Source: Actinomycetales bacterium JB111 (GTDB lineage Bacteria > Actinomycetota > Actinomycetes > Actinomycetales > Actinomycetaceae). From it: a stretch of 39,000 nucleotides of DNA. Shown piece by piece: positions 8,116 to 15,864 of this stretch. The position numbers were made by a program, and so were the translations under genes. Numbering within the stretch: position 1 is the first letter of the stretch; each line of letters starts with the position of its first letter. The DNA is taken from the NCBI GenBank assembly GCA_900163555.1, contig FUHX01000047.1, positions 1 to 39,000 of the forward strand, written 5' to 3'. The notes below the pieces were generated by a model that saw only the letters and a list, made by a program, of their open reading frames with translations, was not told the origin of the DNA and made no database searches.

Positions 8116-9144
8116 GTGCCGACCGCCTCCCCCTCCCCGAGCGGCACGCGGCGCGTGCCCCCGCCGACGACGGTCGCGGACTTCTCCGCCCCCGAGCCGG
8201 ACATCCTCGGCGAGCCCTACGTCAGCCGGACCGTCCCGCTCAGCACCACCGACGGCGGTCACACGCCCGGGGTGCGCGACGTCGCCACGGTGGTCTCCCG
8301 GCCGGACGCCGGCGGCCGGACGCGCGCGGTCGTCTACCTGCACGGCTACATCGACACGTTCTTCCACCCCGCGCACGAGTCCGCGTGGCACGAGGCCGGC
8401 TGGGACTACCTGGCGCTCGAGATGCGGCGGTCCGGCCGCTCGCTGCGCCCGGGCCACATCCGCGACGACATCCGCATCCTCTCCGTGCGCAACGAGGAGG
8501 TCGCGCTCGCCATCGACCTCGCGCGCGAGCGCGGCGCGACGCAGGTGGTCCTCGCCGGGCACTCGACGGGCGGCCTGCAGGCTGCCCTGTTCGCGCACGA
8601 CCACCCGGACGCCGTCGACGGGGTCATCCTCAACTCCCCATGGCTCGACCTCGGCATGGGCTGGTTCGCGGACACGGTGGCGAGCCCGATCGTCGACCGG
8701 CTCGGGGTCATCGCCCCGCACCTGACGGTCGCGACGCTCGGCGGGACCTACGGGGAGTGGCTCTCCGACCCCCTGCACGGTGGGCACCGCATCCCGGAGC
8801 ACCTCAAGCCGACCGACGTGCAGCCGGTCTACGCCGGCTTCCTGCGGGCGGTGCGGCGCGCCCAGCGCATCGTGCAGTCCGGCCGGTCGACGATCGACGT
8901 CCCCGTCCTGCTGGCCATGTCCCGTCGGTCGGGCCGCCGCATCTCCCCGGGGCCCGCCGACCTGTCCGGCTCGGACGTCGTGCTCGACGTCGGGATGATG
9001 CGGCGCAGCGCCGGCCTGCTCGGCGACGACGTCACGGTCCTCGAGGTCCCCGGCGGGGTGCACGATCTCGCGCTGTCCCATCCGGACGTCGCCGAGTTCT
9101 ATACGTCCGAGATCATCGCCTGGGCGGACGGGCTGGGCGCGTAG
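8116..9144 (+). CDS. Alpha/beta hydrolase (serine aminopeptidase S33/lysophospholipase-like)
   Basis: The 342-residue protein has the oxyanion HG at 76-77, the nucleophile Ser150 in GHSTGG, and candidate acid Asp291 and base His316 (GGVHDLAL). The fold resembles the S33 'serine aminopeptidase' lysophospholipases, which act on lipid or ester substrates in the cytoplasm. There is no signal peptide. The GTG at 8116 is eight bases past the upp stop; the same frame is open far upstream through upp, but that part is shadow. The actual substrate is unknown. Confidence 0.85.
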   Translation: MPTASPSPSGTRRVPPPTTVADFSAPEPDILGEPYVSRTVPLSTTDGGHTPGVRDVATVVSRPDAGGRTRAVVYLHGYIDTFFHPAHESAWHEAGWDYLALEMRRSGRSLRPGHIRDDIRILSVRNEEVALAIDLARERGATQVVLAGHSTGGLQAALFAHDHPDAVDGVILNSPWLDLGMGWFADTVASPIVDRLGVIAPHLTVATLGGTYGEWLSDPLHGGHRIPEHLKPTDVQPVYAGFLRAVRRAQRIVQSGRSTIDVPVLLAMSRRSGRRISPGPADLSGSDVVLDVGMMRRSAGLLGDDVTVLEVPGGVHDLALSHPDVAEFYTSEIIAWADGLGA

Positions 9145-9216
9145 GGGCGTCACGGCCCGGGCACGCGGCCGGGCGCTCGCCGGCCCGGGCAATCGCCGCC
9201 GGCCGTCCGCGGCCGG

Positions 9217-9705
9217 CTACGGGGCGACGTCGGCGTCGAGGTCCGGCAGGCCGTGGGAGCCGAGCCGGTGCAGGCCGCTCGCGAGCGTCCGCAGCTCGTC
9301 GGTCCCCCAGGAGGACGTGATGTCCTCCAGCGCCTCGACGTAGACGCTGCGGTTGTGAGCGATCGTGTCGCGCCCGGCCCTGGTGAGGGAGACGACCTGG
9401 GCGCGACGGTCGTCGGGGTCGACCTCGCGGGAGACGAGCCCGGCCTCCTCGAGCGCCACCACCCTTCGGGAGACGACCGAGATGTCGAGCTCGAGGGCCG
9501 AGGCGAGGGCCGTGATGCGCCGGCCGTCGTCGTCGTACAGGTGGAGCAGCATGACGTAGTTGCTGCGACGGATGCCGGTGACCTTGTTGACCGCCTCGCC
9601 GAGGCGCCTCGTCACGTTGTCCGCCTCGAGGATCGCGCGCAGGAGGTCGGTGACCACCGCGCTTCGATCCACGCGGCCGTCGGCGGGGTTGCGGTCGGCT
9701 GGCAC
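9217..9705 (-). CDS. MarR-family transcriptional regulator
   Basis: The 162-residue protein has MarR winged-helix features: recognition region ITALASALELDISVVSRRVVALEEAGLVSRE and wing DPDDRRAQVVSLT, with flanking dimerisation helices. Regulators of this family usually repress neighbouring or divergent genes and respond to small ligands. The GTG at 9705 is chosen because TACGAT (9717-9712) lies six bases upstream, a leaderless arrangement, and because it gives the normal family length; the frame stays open to 10050. It is divergent from the CsbD-like gene. Confidence 0.88.
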   Translation of the reverse strand: MPADRNPADGRVDRSAVVTDLLRAILEADNVTRRLGEAVNKVTGIRRSNYVMLLHLYDDDGRRITALASALELDISVVSRRVVALEEAGLVSREVDPDDRRAQVVSLTRAGRDTIAHNRSVYVEALEDITSSWGTDELRTLASGLHRLGSHGLPDLDADVAP

Positions 9706-9711
9706 GCTGCA

Positions 9712-9717
9712 ATCGTA
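9712..9717 (-). promoter_or_regulatory. -10 box of leaderless marR-family gene
   Basis: TACGAT on the minus strand is followed by six bases and the GTG at 9705. Confidence 0.55.
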
Positions 9718-9761
9718 CGGTTCGCGCCCCCCGCGCCGGGATCCGGAAGGCATCGCCCCGA

Positions 9762-9777
9762 ATGCATGCAGATGCAT
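9762..9777. promoter_or_regulatory. Paired ATGCAT palindromes, candidate MarR operator
   Basis: Two ATGCAT hexamers start ten bases apart (9762 and 9772), one helical turn, in the 150-bp gap between the divergent marR-type and csbD-type genes. Autoregulators of this family bind palindromes in such gaps. Assignment to this regulator is an inference. Confidence 0.35.
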
Positions 9778-9844
9778 CGAGGCTTGCGTCCGGCGCGCAG
9801 AAGGAGAAGTGTCGTTGTGACCGATGCACGACGACCGACGACCA

Positions 9845-9850
9845 AGGAGG
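9845..9850 (+). promoter_or_regulatory. Strong ribosome binding site of the CsbD-like gene
   Basis: AGGAGG lies five bases before the ATG at 9856. It is one of the few consensus sites in the window and suggests high expression. Confidence 0.8.
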
Positions 9851-9855
9851 ATTCC

Positions 9856-10029
9856 ATGGGTTTGGGCGACAAGATCGAGAACGCCGCGCAGGACGCCAAG
9901 GGCAAGGCCAAGGAGACCGCCGGCGACGCCACCGATGACAAGAGCCTCCAGTCCGAGGGCCTTGCCGACCAGGCCGGCGCCAAGGTGAAGAAGGCCGCCG
10001 AGAACGTCAAGGACATCTTCAAGGGCTGA
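9856..10029 (+). CDS. CsbD-like stress protein
   Basis: The 57-residue, Lys/Ala/Asp-rich hydrophilic protein has the CsbD pattern (GLGDKIENAAQDAKGKAKETAGDATDDKSLQSEG). CsbD is a small general-stress protein controlled by alternative sigma factors in Bacillus; its molecular role is not known. The strong ribosome site, unusual lysine content for this genome, and a dedicated terminator indicate a short, abundant monocistronic transcript. It is transcribed away from the marR-type gene, a possible regulator. Confidence 0.9.
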   Translation: MGLGDKIENAAQDAKGKAKETAGDATDDKSLQSEGLADQAGAKVKKAAENVKDIFKG

Positions 10030-10050
10030 CAGCCTCGAGAGCTTGTGCAA

Positions 10051-10095
10051 GGCCCCCGCCCCGTCGTGAGAACGACGGGGCGGGGGCCTTTTCTC
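10051..10095 (+). terminator. Intrinsic terminator after the CsbD-like gene
   Basis: A perfect 17-bp GC-rich stem (10051-10067 with 10072-10088) has a GAGA loop and is followed by TTTTCTC. This is the most canonical terminator in the window. Confidence 0.95.
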
Positions 10096-10158
10096 GTCGC
10101 TTCTGACGCGCGTCCCCGCACCGCGGATCGGACGTCAGATATTGCTCCCGCAGAAGCA

Positions 10159-10187
10159 TTGACGGCGGACTTCGAGGCGCTCAATAT
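10159..10187 (+). promoter_or_regulatory. Promoter of permease-USP operon (-35 TTGACG, -10 CAATAT)
   Basis: TTGACG (10159-10164), a 17-bp spacer and CAATAT (10182-10187) form a near-consensus housekeeping promoter. Six bases later lies an in-frame GTG at 10194, so the transcript is predicted to be leaderless. Confidence 0.7.
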
Positions 10188-10193
10188 TTGCTG

Positions 10194-11468
10194 GTGTCCG
10201 CGATGAACAACCTGGCGGAGTGGGTCTCACTTCTCGCCCTGCTCGGCGTACTTGCGTTCGCCGTCATCCGCCCGAAGGGGTTGCCGGAGGCTGTCGCAGC
10301 CGTCCCCGTCGCGCTCCTCCTGCTCGCCATCGGCGTCATCGACCTGCCCGCCGCGGGGGACGAGGCGGCGACCCTCGGTCCCACGGTGGGCTTCCTGGCC
10401 GCCATCCTCGTGCTCGCCCACCTGTGCGAGCAGGAGGGCCTGTTCACGGCGCTCGGGCAGTTCATGGCGAGAGGGTCGAAGGGCGAGCCCAAGCGACTCC
10501 TCACCCTCGTCTTCGTCGTCGCCGCACTGACGACCGCGGTGCTCAGCCTCGACGCGACCGTCGTCCTGCTCACCCCGATCGTCTTCGCCACGGCCTCCCG
10601 GATGGGCGTGCGGCCGAAGCCCCACGTCTACGCCACCGCCCACCTCGCCAACTCCGCCTCCCTCCTGCTGCCCGTCTCGAACCTGACGAACCTGCTGGCG
10701 ATGAACGCGTCCGGGCTCGGCTTCGCGTCGTTCGCCGCGGTCATGGCGCTGCCGTGGCTCGTCTCCCTCGGCATCGAGTACTGCGTCTTCCGCTGGCAGT
10801 TCGGCACCGACCTGTCCGTCCGCTCGACCGGGCGACCCGACGACGACGCGATCGAGGTCCCGCGGTTCGCCGTCGGGGTCGTCGTCCTCACCCTGATCGG
10901 GTTCGTGGCCTGCTCGCCCCTGGGGATCGAGACGTACTGGGCCGCGCTGCTCGGCGTCGTCCTCCTCGCCGGCAAGCGGCTGGTCGCCGGGTCGGAGCCC
11001 CGCGGCCGACAGCTTCTCGACCTGCTGAAGTCGATCAACGTCTGGTTCATCCTCTTCGTCCTCAGCCTCGGCATCGTCGTCCGGGCCGTGGTGGACAACG
11101 GGCTGTCCGAGGCGATCAGCGATCTGCTCCCCGACGGGACGAGCCTGCTCAGCATGCTGATGCTGACGCTCATCGCGGCCCTGCTCGCCAACGTCGTCAA
11201 CAACCTGCCGGCGGTCCTCGTCCTCCTGCCGCTCGTGTCCTCGGCGGGCCCCACGGCCGTCCTCGCCGTGCTCATCGGGGTCAACATCGGGCCGAACCTC
11301 ACCTACGTCGGATCGCTCGCCACGCTGCTGTGGCGACGGATCCTCGCGGACCGGAACCAGGAGACCGGCGTCGCCGAGTTCACGAAGCTGGGACTGATGA
11401 CCGTTCCGATAAGTTTGGTGCTGTGCACCTGTGCTCTGTGGGTCACCACTCGCCTGTTAGGGGTATGA
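10194..11468 (+). CDS. ArsB/NhaD-type (ion transporter superfamily) membrane permease
   Basis: This 424-residue protein has about ten to twelve membrane helices. It carries the ArsB/NhaD/SLC13 superfamily signatures SLDATVVLLTPIVF in the first half and, in the second half, NVVNNLPAVLVLLP and NIGPNLTYVGSLATLLWRR. The last motif is close to that of ArsB arsenite/antimonite pumps. No arsR, arsC or arsenic-binding cysteines are nearby, so the ion (arsenite, Na+/H+ or a dicarboxylate) is not assigned. GTG 10194 is chosen from the promoter position; ATG 10203 and TTG 10188 are alternatives. One base separates it from the downstream UspA-like gene. Confidence 0.85.
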   Translation: MSAMNNLAEWVSLLALLGVLAFAVIRPKGLPEAVAAVPVALLLLAIGVIDLPAAGDEAATLGPTVGFLAAILVLAHLCEQEGLFTALGQFMARGSKGEPKRLLTLVFVVAALTTAVLSLDATVVLLTPIVFATASRMGVRPKPHVYATAHLANSASLLLPVSNLTNLLAMNASGLGFASFAAVMALPWLVSLGIEYCVFRWQFGTDLSVRSTGRPDDDAIEVPRFAVGVVVLTLIGFVACSPLGIETYWAALLGVVLLAGKRLVAGSEPRGRQLLDLLKSINVWFILFVLSLGIVVRAVVDNGLSEAISDLLPDGTSLLSMLMLTLIAALLANVVNNLPAVLVLLPLVSSAGPTAVLAVLIGVNIGPNLTYVGSLATLLWRRILADRNQETGVAEFTKLGLMTVPISLVLCTCALWVTTRLLGV

Positions 11469-11469
11469 G

Positions 11470-11979
11470 ATGAAGGTCGTCGCGTGGATCGCGCCAGGGA
11501 CGTGGGAGTCCGTCGTCACCGCAGCCAGGAACCGGCCGACGTCCGACACCATCACCCTCGTGGCCGCGGCCGACACCCAGGAGGACATCCCGTCGGGCAT
11601 CCTCTCGGGTCTGCTCGGCCGCGGGCACGCCCCCGGCCACGAGTACTACGACAGGCTGAGCGAGGACGCCGCGCAGGATCTGCTCGACCAGGCCGCGGCC
11701 GCGCTCGGACGCGAGAGCGAGTCCCGGCTCCTCGTCGGCAAGACCGAACGGGTCGTGACCGAGGCGTGCGACGACGCCGATCTCCTCATCCTCGCCCGCG
11801 ACGGCGACCGGTCACGCCTCGGCCCGCGCAGCATCGGCCGGCACACACGGTTCGTCCTCGACCATGCCCCGTGCACCGTCGCCGTGCTCTGGCCCGGTGA
11901 CACGCCCTCGCTCGACTCCATCCCGGACGAGGTCCCGCCGGAGGATGATCCCGCCAACCTCCCGCACGAGCGGCACTGA
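11470..11979 (+). CDS. Universal stress protein (UspA-like) coupled to the permease
   Basis: The 169-residue product starts with a beta strand (MKVVAWIAPGTWESVV). It ends its core with GPRSIGRHTRFVLDHAPCTVAVLW, the G-x2-G/S-x-T-x3-V-x2-H-A-x-C-x-V pattern of Usp nucleotide-binding folds. The usual G-x2-G-x9-G(S/T) loop is only partly conserved, so ATP binding is uncertain. An acidic Asp/Glu/Pro tail of about 20 residues follows. The ATG is one base after the permease stop, with AGGGG at 11459-11463 inside the permease. Control of the permease by the Usp domain is an inference from this coupling. Confidence 0.78.
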   Translation: MKVVAWIAPGTWESVVTAARNRPTSDTITLVAAADTQEDIPSGILSGLLGRGHAPGHEYYDRLSEDAAQDLLDQAAAALGRESESRLLVGKTERVVTEACDDADLLILARDGDRSRLGPRSIGRHTRFVLDHAPCTVAVLWPGDTPSLDSIPDEVPPEDDPANLPHERH

Positions 11980-12114
11980 CCGGGGCGGGGTGCCCCACAG
12001 GGCCCCGCGCGGGTCGGGCGGCGACGGTCGGCCGACGACGGCGCGGGCCTCGGCCCGTGTCGTCGCCGCCGTGGCGCGCCTGTCGACGGGCATGACCGAC
12101 CAGGTGCCGACCGC

Positions 12115-12441
12115 TCAGAGCGACGCGGGCTCCGGAGGACGTGTCCGCTCGAAGGCGTCGTACACGAGGTTCCATGCGACGTCGTCGTCGATCACCGCGT
12201 ACTGGGCAACCGTCCGATCGCGCTCCCAACGGACGTACTCGCGGTAGTCGCGGCGCAGGGCCTCGCGGCAGGCCCACCAGGGAGCCACGGCAATGACGAG
12301 GGCGGGCCAGTCGCGATCACCGTCGTCGCCGACCGTGCTCCCGAACGGGATCGGGACGACGAGGGTGCGGCGGTACCACTCGTCCCCACTGAGCGAGGGC
12401 CTGAGGCTCGCCCACCGCAGCATCCAGACGACCTTCTTCAT
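12115..12441 (-). CDS. Hypothetical protein, 108 residues
   Basis: I do not recognise a family. The protein is Trp/Arg/Asp-rich (WMLRWASLRP, WPALVIAVAPWW, DYREYVRWERDR) with one moderately hydrophobic segment at about 45-57, too short and charged on its flanks to be a confident membrane helix. It is supported as a real gene by AAGGAG located eight bases before the ATG at 12441 and by normal codon use. It is followed by about 130 bases without features and converges with the UspA-like gene. A cytoplasmic, possibly membrane-peripheral location is a guess. Confidence 0.6.
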   Translation of the reverse strand: MKKVVWMLRWASLRPSLSGDEWYRRTLVVPIPFGSTVGDDGDRDWPALVIAVAPWWACREALRRDYREYVRWERDRTVAQYAVIDDDVAWNLVYDAFERTRPPEPASL

Positions 12442-12580
12442 GGCGTTCTCCTTCTCTCCGGCCAGCCCCAGGTCGGGGCTAGCGTTGGATGAAGGACGAA
12501 CGTATCGAGGTCACGGCCACACCATACCGACGTCCTCGGACGACGCACCTGCCGCCCCGTCGCGGCCCGGAAATGGCGAA

Positions 12581-12608
12581 TGCCCCGGCCGGTATACCGG
12601 CCGGGGCA
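12581..12608 (-). terminator. Fully palindromic terminator of tRNA-Arg(ACG)
   Basis: The 28 bases are perfectly self-complementary about the TATA centre at 12593-12596. They start four bases after the 3' end of the minus-strand tRNA and have no clear T-run beyond. Confidence 0.7.
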
Positions 12609-12611
12609 CTG

Positions 12612-12684
12612 CGCGCCCGAAGGGACTCGAACCCCCAACCTTCTGATCCGTAGTCAGATGCTCTATCCATTGAGCTACGGGCGC
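12612..12684 (-). tRNA. tRNA-Arg (anticodon ACG)
   Basis: The reverse strand has acceptor GCGCCCG (12684-12678) pairing with CGGGCGC (12619-12613) and G as discriminator. The D-arm is GCTCAATGGATAGAGC and the anticodon loop CTACGGA gives ACG. The T-arm is GGGGGTTCGAGTCCC. CCA is not encoded. A34 of this tRNA is the known substrate of TadA, whose gene is at 6920-7387. Confidence 0.95.
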
Positions 12685-12824
12685 ACGCCTCAAGGGCAGG
12701 AGATACGTTACCCGCCGTTGGGGCCCCGCACCCACCCCCACGTGGTGAGTGTGCTCACGGCGAGGAATCGCACGCCACGTCCGCGACGTCGTCGAGGGCC
12801 TTGACGATCTCCGGAACTGAAGCC

Positions 12825-13544
12825 TCAGCCCCGGCGGGAGGCCCACCAGACGCCGCCCGCGATCGTGAGGCCGACCCCGAGGAGACCGCCGAAGACGCCG
12901 AACAGGATGCCGCCGACGGAGCCGAAGATCTGGCCGGCCCCGATGTCCTCACCCACGAGGGTTGGCCCGTTGCACCCGATCATGTACGTCCCGGCGACGT
13001 CGGTGGTGAAGCGGGCGCCGAGCTCGTAGCCCTGGACGGAGATCTGCGCGCCGGGGGTCGTGAGGTCGACCCGATCGCCGCTGGGCGCGATCACCGTGCA
13101 CGAGGTCGTGGTGTTGGAGCCGCCGGTGTAGTACAGCGCCCACTCCTCGCCGGCCTCGGCGGTGATCTGCGTGCCGTTCGTGCTGATGTCGGTCAGGTCG
13201 ACGCTCTCGGCGAACCCGATCACGGACCGGATCGCCATCACCGCGACGATGACGGCGGCAACGATCAGCACGATGCCCGTGAACGTCATGATCTTCGGAC
13301 CGGTCGTGCTGCGGTTCTTCCTCGGCGGCATCACGCCCGCGCCCGGGGAGCCGTAGGGGTTCTGCTGGCCGCCGCCCGGCTGGCCATAGGTGGGCTGGCC
13401 GTACGCGCCGCCCTGCTGGCCGTATGCCTGCTGACCGTACGCGCCGCCCTGCTGCGCGGAGCTCCCGGCCTGCGGGATGCCGTAGGCCTTGGTGAAGTCC
13501 GACTCGTAGCCACCGCCCTGCGGGTAGCCGTTGTTCGCGCTCAT
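12825..13544 (-). CDS. Gly/Gln/Tyr-rich two-helix membrane protein with extracellular domain
   Basis: The 239-residue protein begins with about 65 residues of low-complexity Gly/Gln/Tyr/Ala repeats (AYGQQAYGQQGGAYGQPTYGQ). A first membrane helix follows at about 85-110, then a beta-rich domain of about 95 residues with two cysteines (C149, C191) that could form a disulfide outside the cell, and a second helix at about 205-235 ending ASRRG. No named family is recognised. GGAGGGA lies six bases before the ATG at 13544. The N-terminus resembles the cytoplasmic tails of other actinomycete envelope proteins and of the 35343-36119 gene here. Confidence 0.75.
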   Translation of the reverse strand: MSANNGYPQGGGYESDFTKAYGIPQAGSSAQQGGAYGQQAYGQQGGAYGQPTYGQPGGGQQNPYGSPGAGVMPPRKNRSTTGPKIMTFTGIVLIVAAVIVAVMAIRSVIGFAESVDLTDISTNGTQITAEAGEEWALYYTGGSNTTTSCTVIAPSGDRVDLTTPGAQISVQGYELGARFTTDVAGTYMIGCNGPTLVGEDIGAGQIFGSVGGILFGVFGGLLGVGLTIAGGVWWASRRG

Positions 13545-13594
13545 CGTTCCCTCCGAAGTCGATGCCCGGCGCCTCGGCCGGTGGGCGGGCCATA

Positions 13595-13629
13595 CCGTGC
13601 CGTGCCGTGCCGTGCCGTGCCGTGCCGTC
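13595..13629. repeat. CCGTG pentamer microsatellite
   Basis: Six perfect CCGTG units and a seventh ending CCGTC lie between the divergent membrane-protein gene and lipoprotein gene, upstream of both. Length change by slippage is likely and could alter promoter spacing. Confidence 0.9.
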
Positions 13630-13836
13630 CAACGGCGCGCGTACCTGCTCGGCCCGATGTGACGCTACCGCGCCGCACCGTCGGGCGGTACGCCCCCACG
13701 GGGCGAGACCTCCCCCGTGTGCGCTGCAATACCGCCGATAGTTCTCCCCATGGAGGGGCCTGGGGGTCGATGGCACAATGACAAAATCCCGCCCCCTGTC
13801 AGGCCCACCCCACACTGGAATCACCGAGGAGATCCC

Positions 13837-14514
13837 ATGCGCCGTCGTCTTGCTGCACTCGCCCTACCTGCCGTGGCAGCACTCGTCGTGAGCGCGTGCA
13901 GCGCGACCGGGGAGCCGACGGCGGTGGCCCCTCCGGCGCCGACCGTCCCGGCCCCCGCCCCGGCGCCCACCGATCCCGAGCCGACGACGGAGCCCGCCCC
14001 GGATCCCGAGCCCACCACGGACCCCGAGCCGACGACGGAGCCCCCGGCCGATCCCGACCCGGGCACCGACAGGGATGCCGGCGCTACGCGCGAGGAACCT
14101 GCGCCGGTCGGCACGGAGGTCCGCGTCGGCGACTGGAGCGTCGCCGTCGACCCGACGATCACGGACGCGAACGATGCCATCGCGAACGAGAACATGTTCA
14201 ACTCGCCCCCCGGGGACGGGAACAACTACATCCTTCTGCCGGTCAACGCCACCTACAACGGAGGAGACTCCGGCAGCGCCTGGATCGACCTGAGCATCGC
14301 GTTCGTCGGGAACAACGCGGTGACCTACGACGGCAGCTACTGCGGCGTGATCCCCAACCCGCTCATGAACGCGGGCGACGTGTACGCCGGTGGCACCGCC
14401 AGCGGGAACGTCTGCGCCGAGGTCCCGGTCGACGCGATCGAGGGCGGCGTCTGGCGCGTCGAGGAGGCGTTCAACTTCCAGAGCCAGACGGCGCGCTTCT
14501 TCGCCGCCGCCTGA
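13837..14514 (+). CDS. Lipoprotein with DUF4352-like domain
   Basis: The 225-residue product has a lipoprotein signal peptide with lipobox VSAC and lipidated Cys21. A Pro/Thr/Asp/Glu-rich linker follows (repeated DPEPTTEP units, about 35-75), then a domain of about 140 residues. That domain's pattern (VGDWSVAVDPTITDAND..., NYILLPVNATYNG, AWIDLSIAFVGNN, GNVCAEVPVDAI) resembles the immunoglobulin-like DUF4352/telomere-repeat-factor-like lipoprotein domains of Gram-positives. Its function is unknown. GAGGAG precedes the ATG at 13837. It ends in an 18-bp tandem repeat that includes the stop codon. Confidence 0.8.
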   Translation: MRRRLAALALPAVAALVVSACSATGEPTAVAPPAPTVPAPAPAPTDPEPTTEPAPDPEPTTDPEPTTEPPADPDPGTDRDAGATREEPAPVGTEVRVGDWSVAVDPTITDANDAIANENMFNSPPGDGNNYILLPVNATYNGGDSGSAWIDLSIAFVGNNAVTYDGSYCGVIPNPLMNAGDVYAGGTASGNVCAEVPVDAIEGGVWRVEEAFNFQSQTARFFAAA

Positions 14515-14552
14515 CCGCTGCCGGCCGCCTGACCGCCGCGGGCCGCCTGACC
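14506..14552. repeat. 18-bp tandem repeat spanning a stop codon
   Basis: GCCGCCTGACC occurs at 14506, 14524 and 14542, an exact 18-bp period. Each copy carries the TGA in the lipoprotein reading frame, so the gene has three in-frame TGA codons in a row. Confidence 0.85.
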
Positions 14553-14555
14553 ACG

Positions 14556-15332
14556 TCAGTCGGCCGGCAGGAGTCGCGGGTCGACGTCGCCGGCCAGCCA
14601 CGTGCCGAGCACGTCGTTGAAGAGGGCGACGTCCTCGATGTTCCAGATGTGGTGCATGCCGGGCGCCAGCCGCCGTTCGGTAGTCGGCACCGCCGCGGCC
14701 AGGTCGCCCAGCGAGGCACGGACGACAGCCGGCTCCTTCTCTCCCGCAATCGCGAGGAGGGGCCCGTCGTACCGGTCCAACCCGCTCGGCACGGTGCCCG
14801 CGTAGACCTCGGCGAGCATCCTCGCCGCCGTCTCGCGCCGGACCGACAGGCCGTGGTCGACGTACAGCTGCCGGGAGTCCGCCGGGAGCCGGAACGCAGC
14901 GGCCTGCCCCTTCCAGAACCACGGCCGGTCCCACAGGGCCAGCTGGGCACGGGACGTCAGTCGCGCCCCGACGCCGACCGGACGCAGCGCCGCGCCCGTC
15001 ACCAGGGCGGAGCGCACGCGGTGCGGGTGGCGCGCCAGGACGTGGAGGGCGACGACCGCCCCCAGTGAGAGCCCCACGAGGTCGACGCCGCCCCGCACGC
15101 CGAGGTCGCCCAGGCGGTTGACGACGTCGTCGGCGGCCGCGTCGAGCCCCGGCCAGTCCTCGTCGACCCGCGCACCGAAACCGGGCAGGTGCGGCGTGAC
15201 GACCGCCCGATCCGTCAGCCCCTCGACCTGCGGCTCCCACATCCAGTTCGCGACGTTGCCGCCGTGCAGCAGGACGACGGCCGGGCTGTCTCCCCCGGCG
15301 TCTGGGTGGTGAACCTCCAGGTAGTCGCTCAC
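14556..15332 (-). CDS. Alpha/beta hydrolase coupled to padR
   Basis: The 258-residue protein has oxyanion HGG at 23-25, nucleophile Ser89 in GLSLG, probable acid Glu198 (AGEKE) and catalytic His at 227-228 (GMHHIW). This matches hydrolases related to esterases and haloperoxidases; the substrate is unknown. The GTG at 15332 overlaps the padR stop (GTGA, four bases), which fixes the start and implies one transcript. A PadR-controlled hydrolase is often part of a response to a phenolic or drug-like compound, but nothing here identifies the ligand. Confidence 0.85.
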   Translation of the reverse strand: MSDYLEVHHPDAGGDSPAVVLLHGGNVANWMWEPQVEGLTDRAVVTPHLPGFGARVDEDWPGLDAAADDVVNRLGDLGVRGGVDLVGLSLGAVVALHVLARHPHRVRSALVTGAALRPVGVGARLTSRAQLALWDRPWFWKGQAAAFRLPADSRQLYVDHGLSVRRETAARMLAEVYAGTVPSGLDRYDGPLLAIAGEKEPAVVRASLGDLAAAVPTTERRLAPGMHHIWNIEDVALFNDVLGTWLAGDVDPRLLPAD

Positions 15333-15844
15333 AGGAGCCGGCCTTCCGTGTCGTCGAGCCAGGCGAGCTCCGCCCGGACGTGGGCGATGCCGTTCTCGAG
15401 CGTGGCGAGCCTGAGCTGAGTCGCCCGGTCGGTGAGGTCCGCGCCGCGCATGCCCTCGAAGAGGGCCAGCCGCTCGGTGGCCTCGGCCCGGCGGGCGGCG
15501 AGGAGGTCGCGCAGCGCGTCGTCGTCCAGGTCGCCGCCGAGGAAGACGCGCGCGAGGAACGGGTCGCGGTCCGCGTGCGGCTCCACGGGGCCGGCGAGCC
15601 AGGCGCGCAGGGCCTCGCGGCCGGCGTCGGTGAGGTGGTGCTCCTGCCGGTCCGGGGCGCCCTGGCCCGGCACTGTCCTGACCTCGGCGAGCCCGTCGTC
15701 GACGAGCCGCGCGAGCGCCCGGTAGACCTGCGCCTTGTCGGCTGACCAGAAGTGCGCGGCGGTCGAGTCGAAGTGCCGCTTGACGTCGTAGCCCGTCATC
15801 GGCGCGATGGCGAGCAGTCCGAGGATGATGCGCGAGAGGACCAC
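15329..15844 (-). CDS. PadR-family transcriptional regulator
   Basis: The 171-residue protein has the PadR N-terminal winged helix (ILGLLAIAPMTGYDVKRHFD, then SADKAQVYRALARLVDDGLAEVR and HHLTDAGREALRAWLAGP) and a Vir-type helical C-terminal dimerisation domain (RDPFLARVFLGG... ALFEG). The GTG start at 15844 is preceded by TACGTT and six bases. The dyad at 15865-15884 covers the expected -35 region, so autorepression is likely. It shares a transcript with the hydrolase downstream. Confidence 0.9.
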   Translation of the reverse strand: MVLSRIILGLLAIAPMTGYDVKRHFDSTAAHFWSADKAQVYRALARLVDDGLAEVRTVPGQGAPDRQEHHLTDAGREALRAWLAGPVEPHADRDPFLARVFLGGDLDDDALRDLLAARRAEATERLALFEGMRGADLTDRATQLRLATLENGIAHVRAELAWLDDTEGRLL

Positions 15845-15850
15845 GGGACG

Positions 15851-15856
15851 AACGTA
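15851..15856 (-). promoter_or_regulatory. -10 box of leaderless padR
   Basis: TACGTT (minus strand, 15856-15851) is six bases before the GTG at 15844. Confidence 0.5.
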
Positions 15857-15864
15857 GCGCCCGA

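Noticed and set aside
7438-9144. 568-codon frame as a fused upp-region protein
   Set aside because: The first 226 codons lie over upp in a different frame and are Arg/Ala shadow; the hydrolase starts at 8116.
10194-11468. Arsenic resistance operon
   Set aside because: ArsB-like motifs are present, but there is no arsR, arsC or arsA nearby, and the superfamily also includes Na+/H+ and dicarboxylate carriers.
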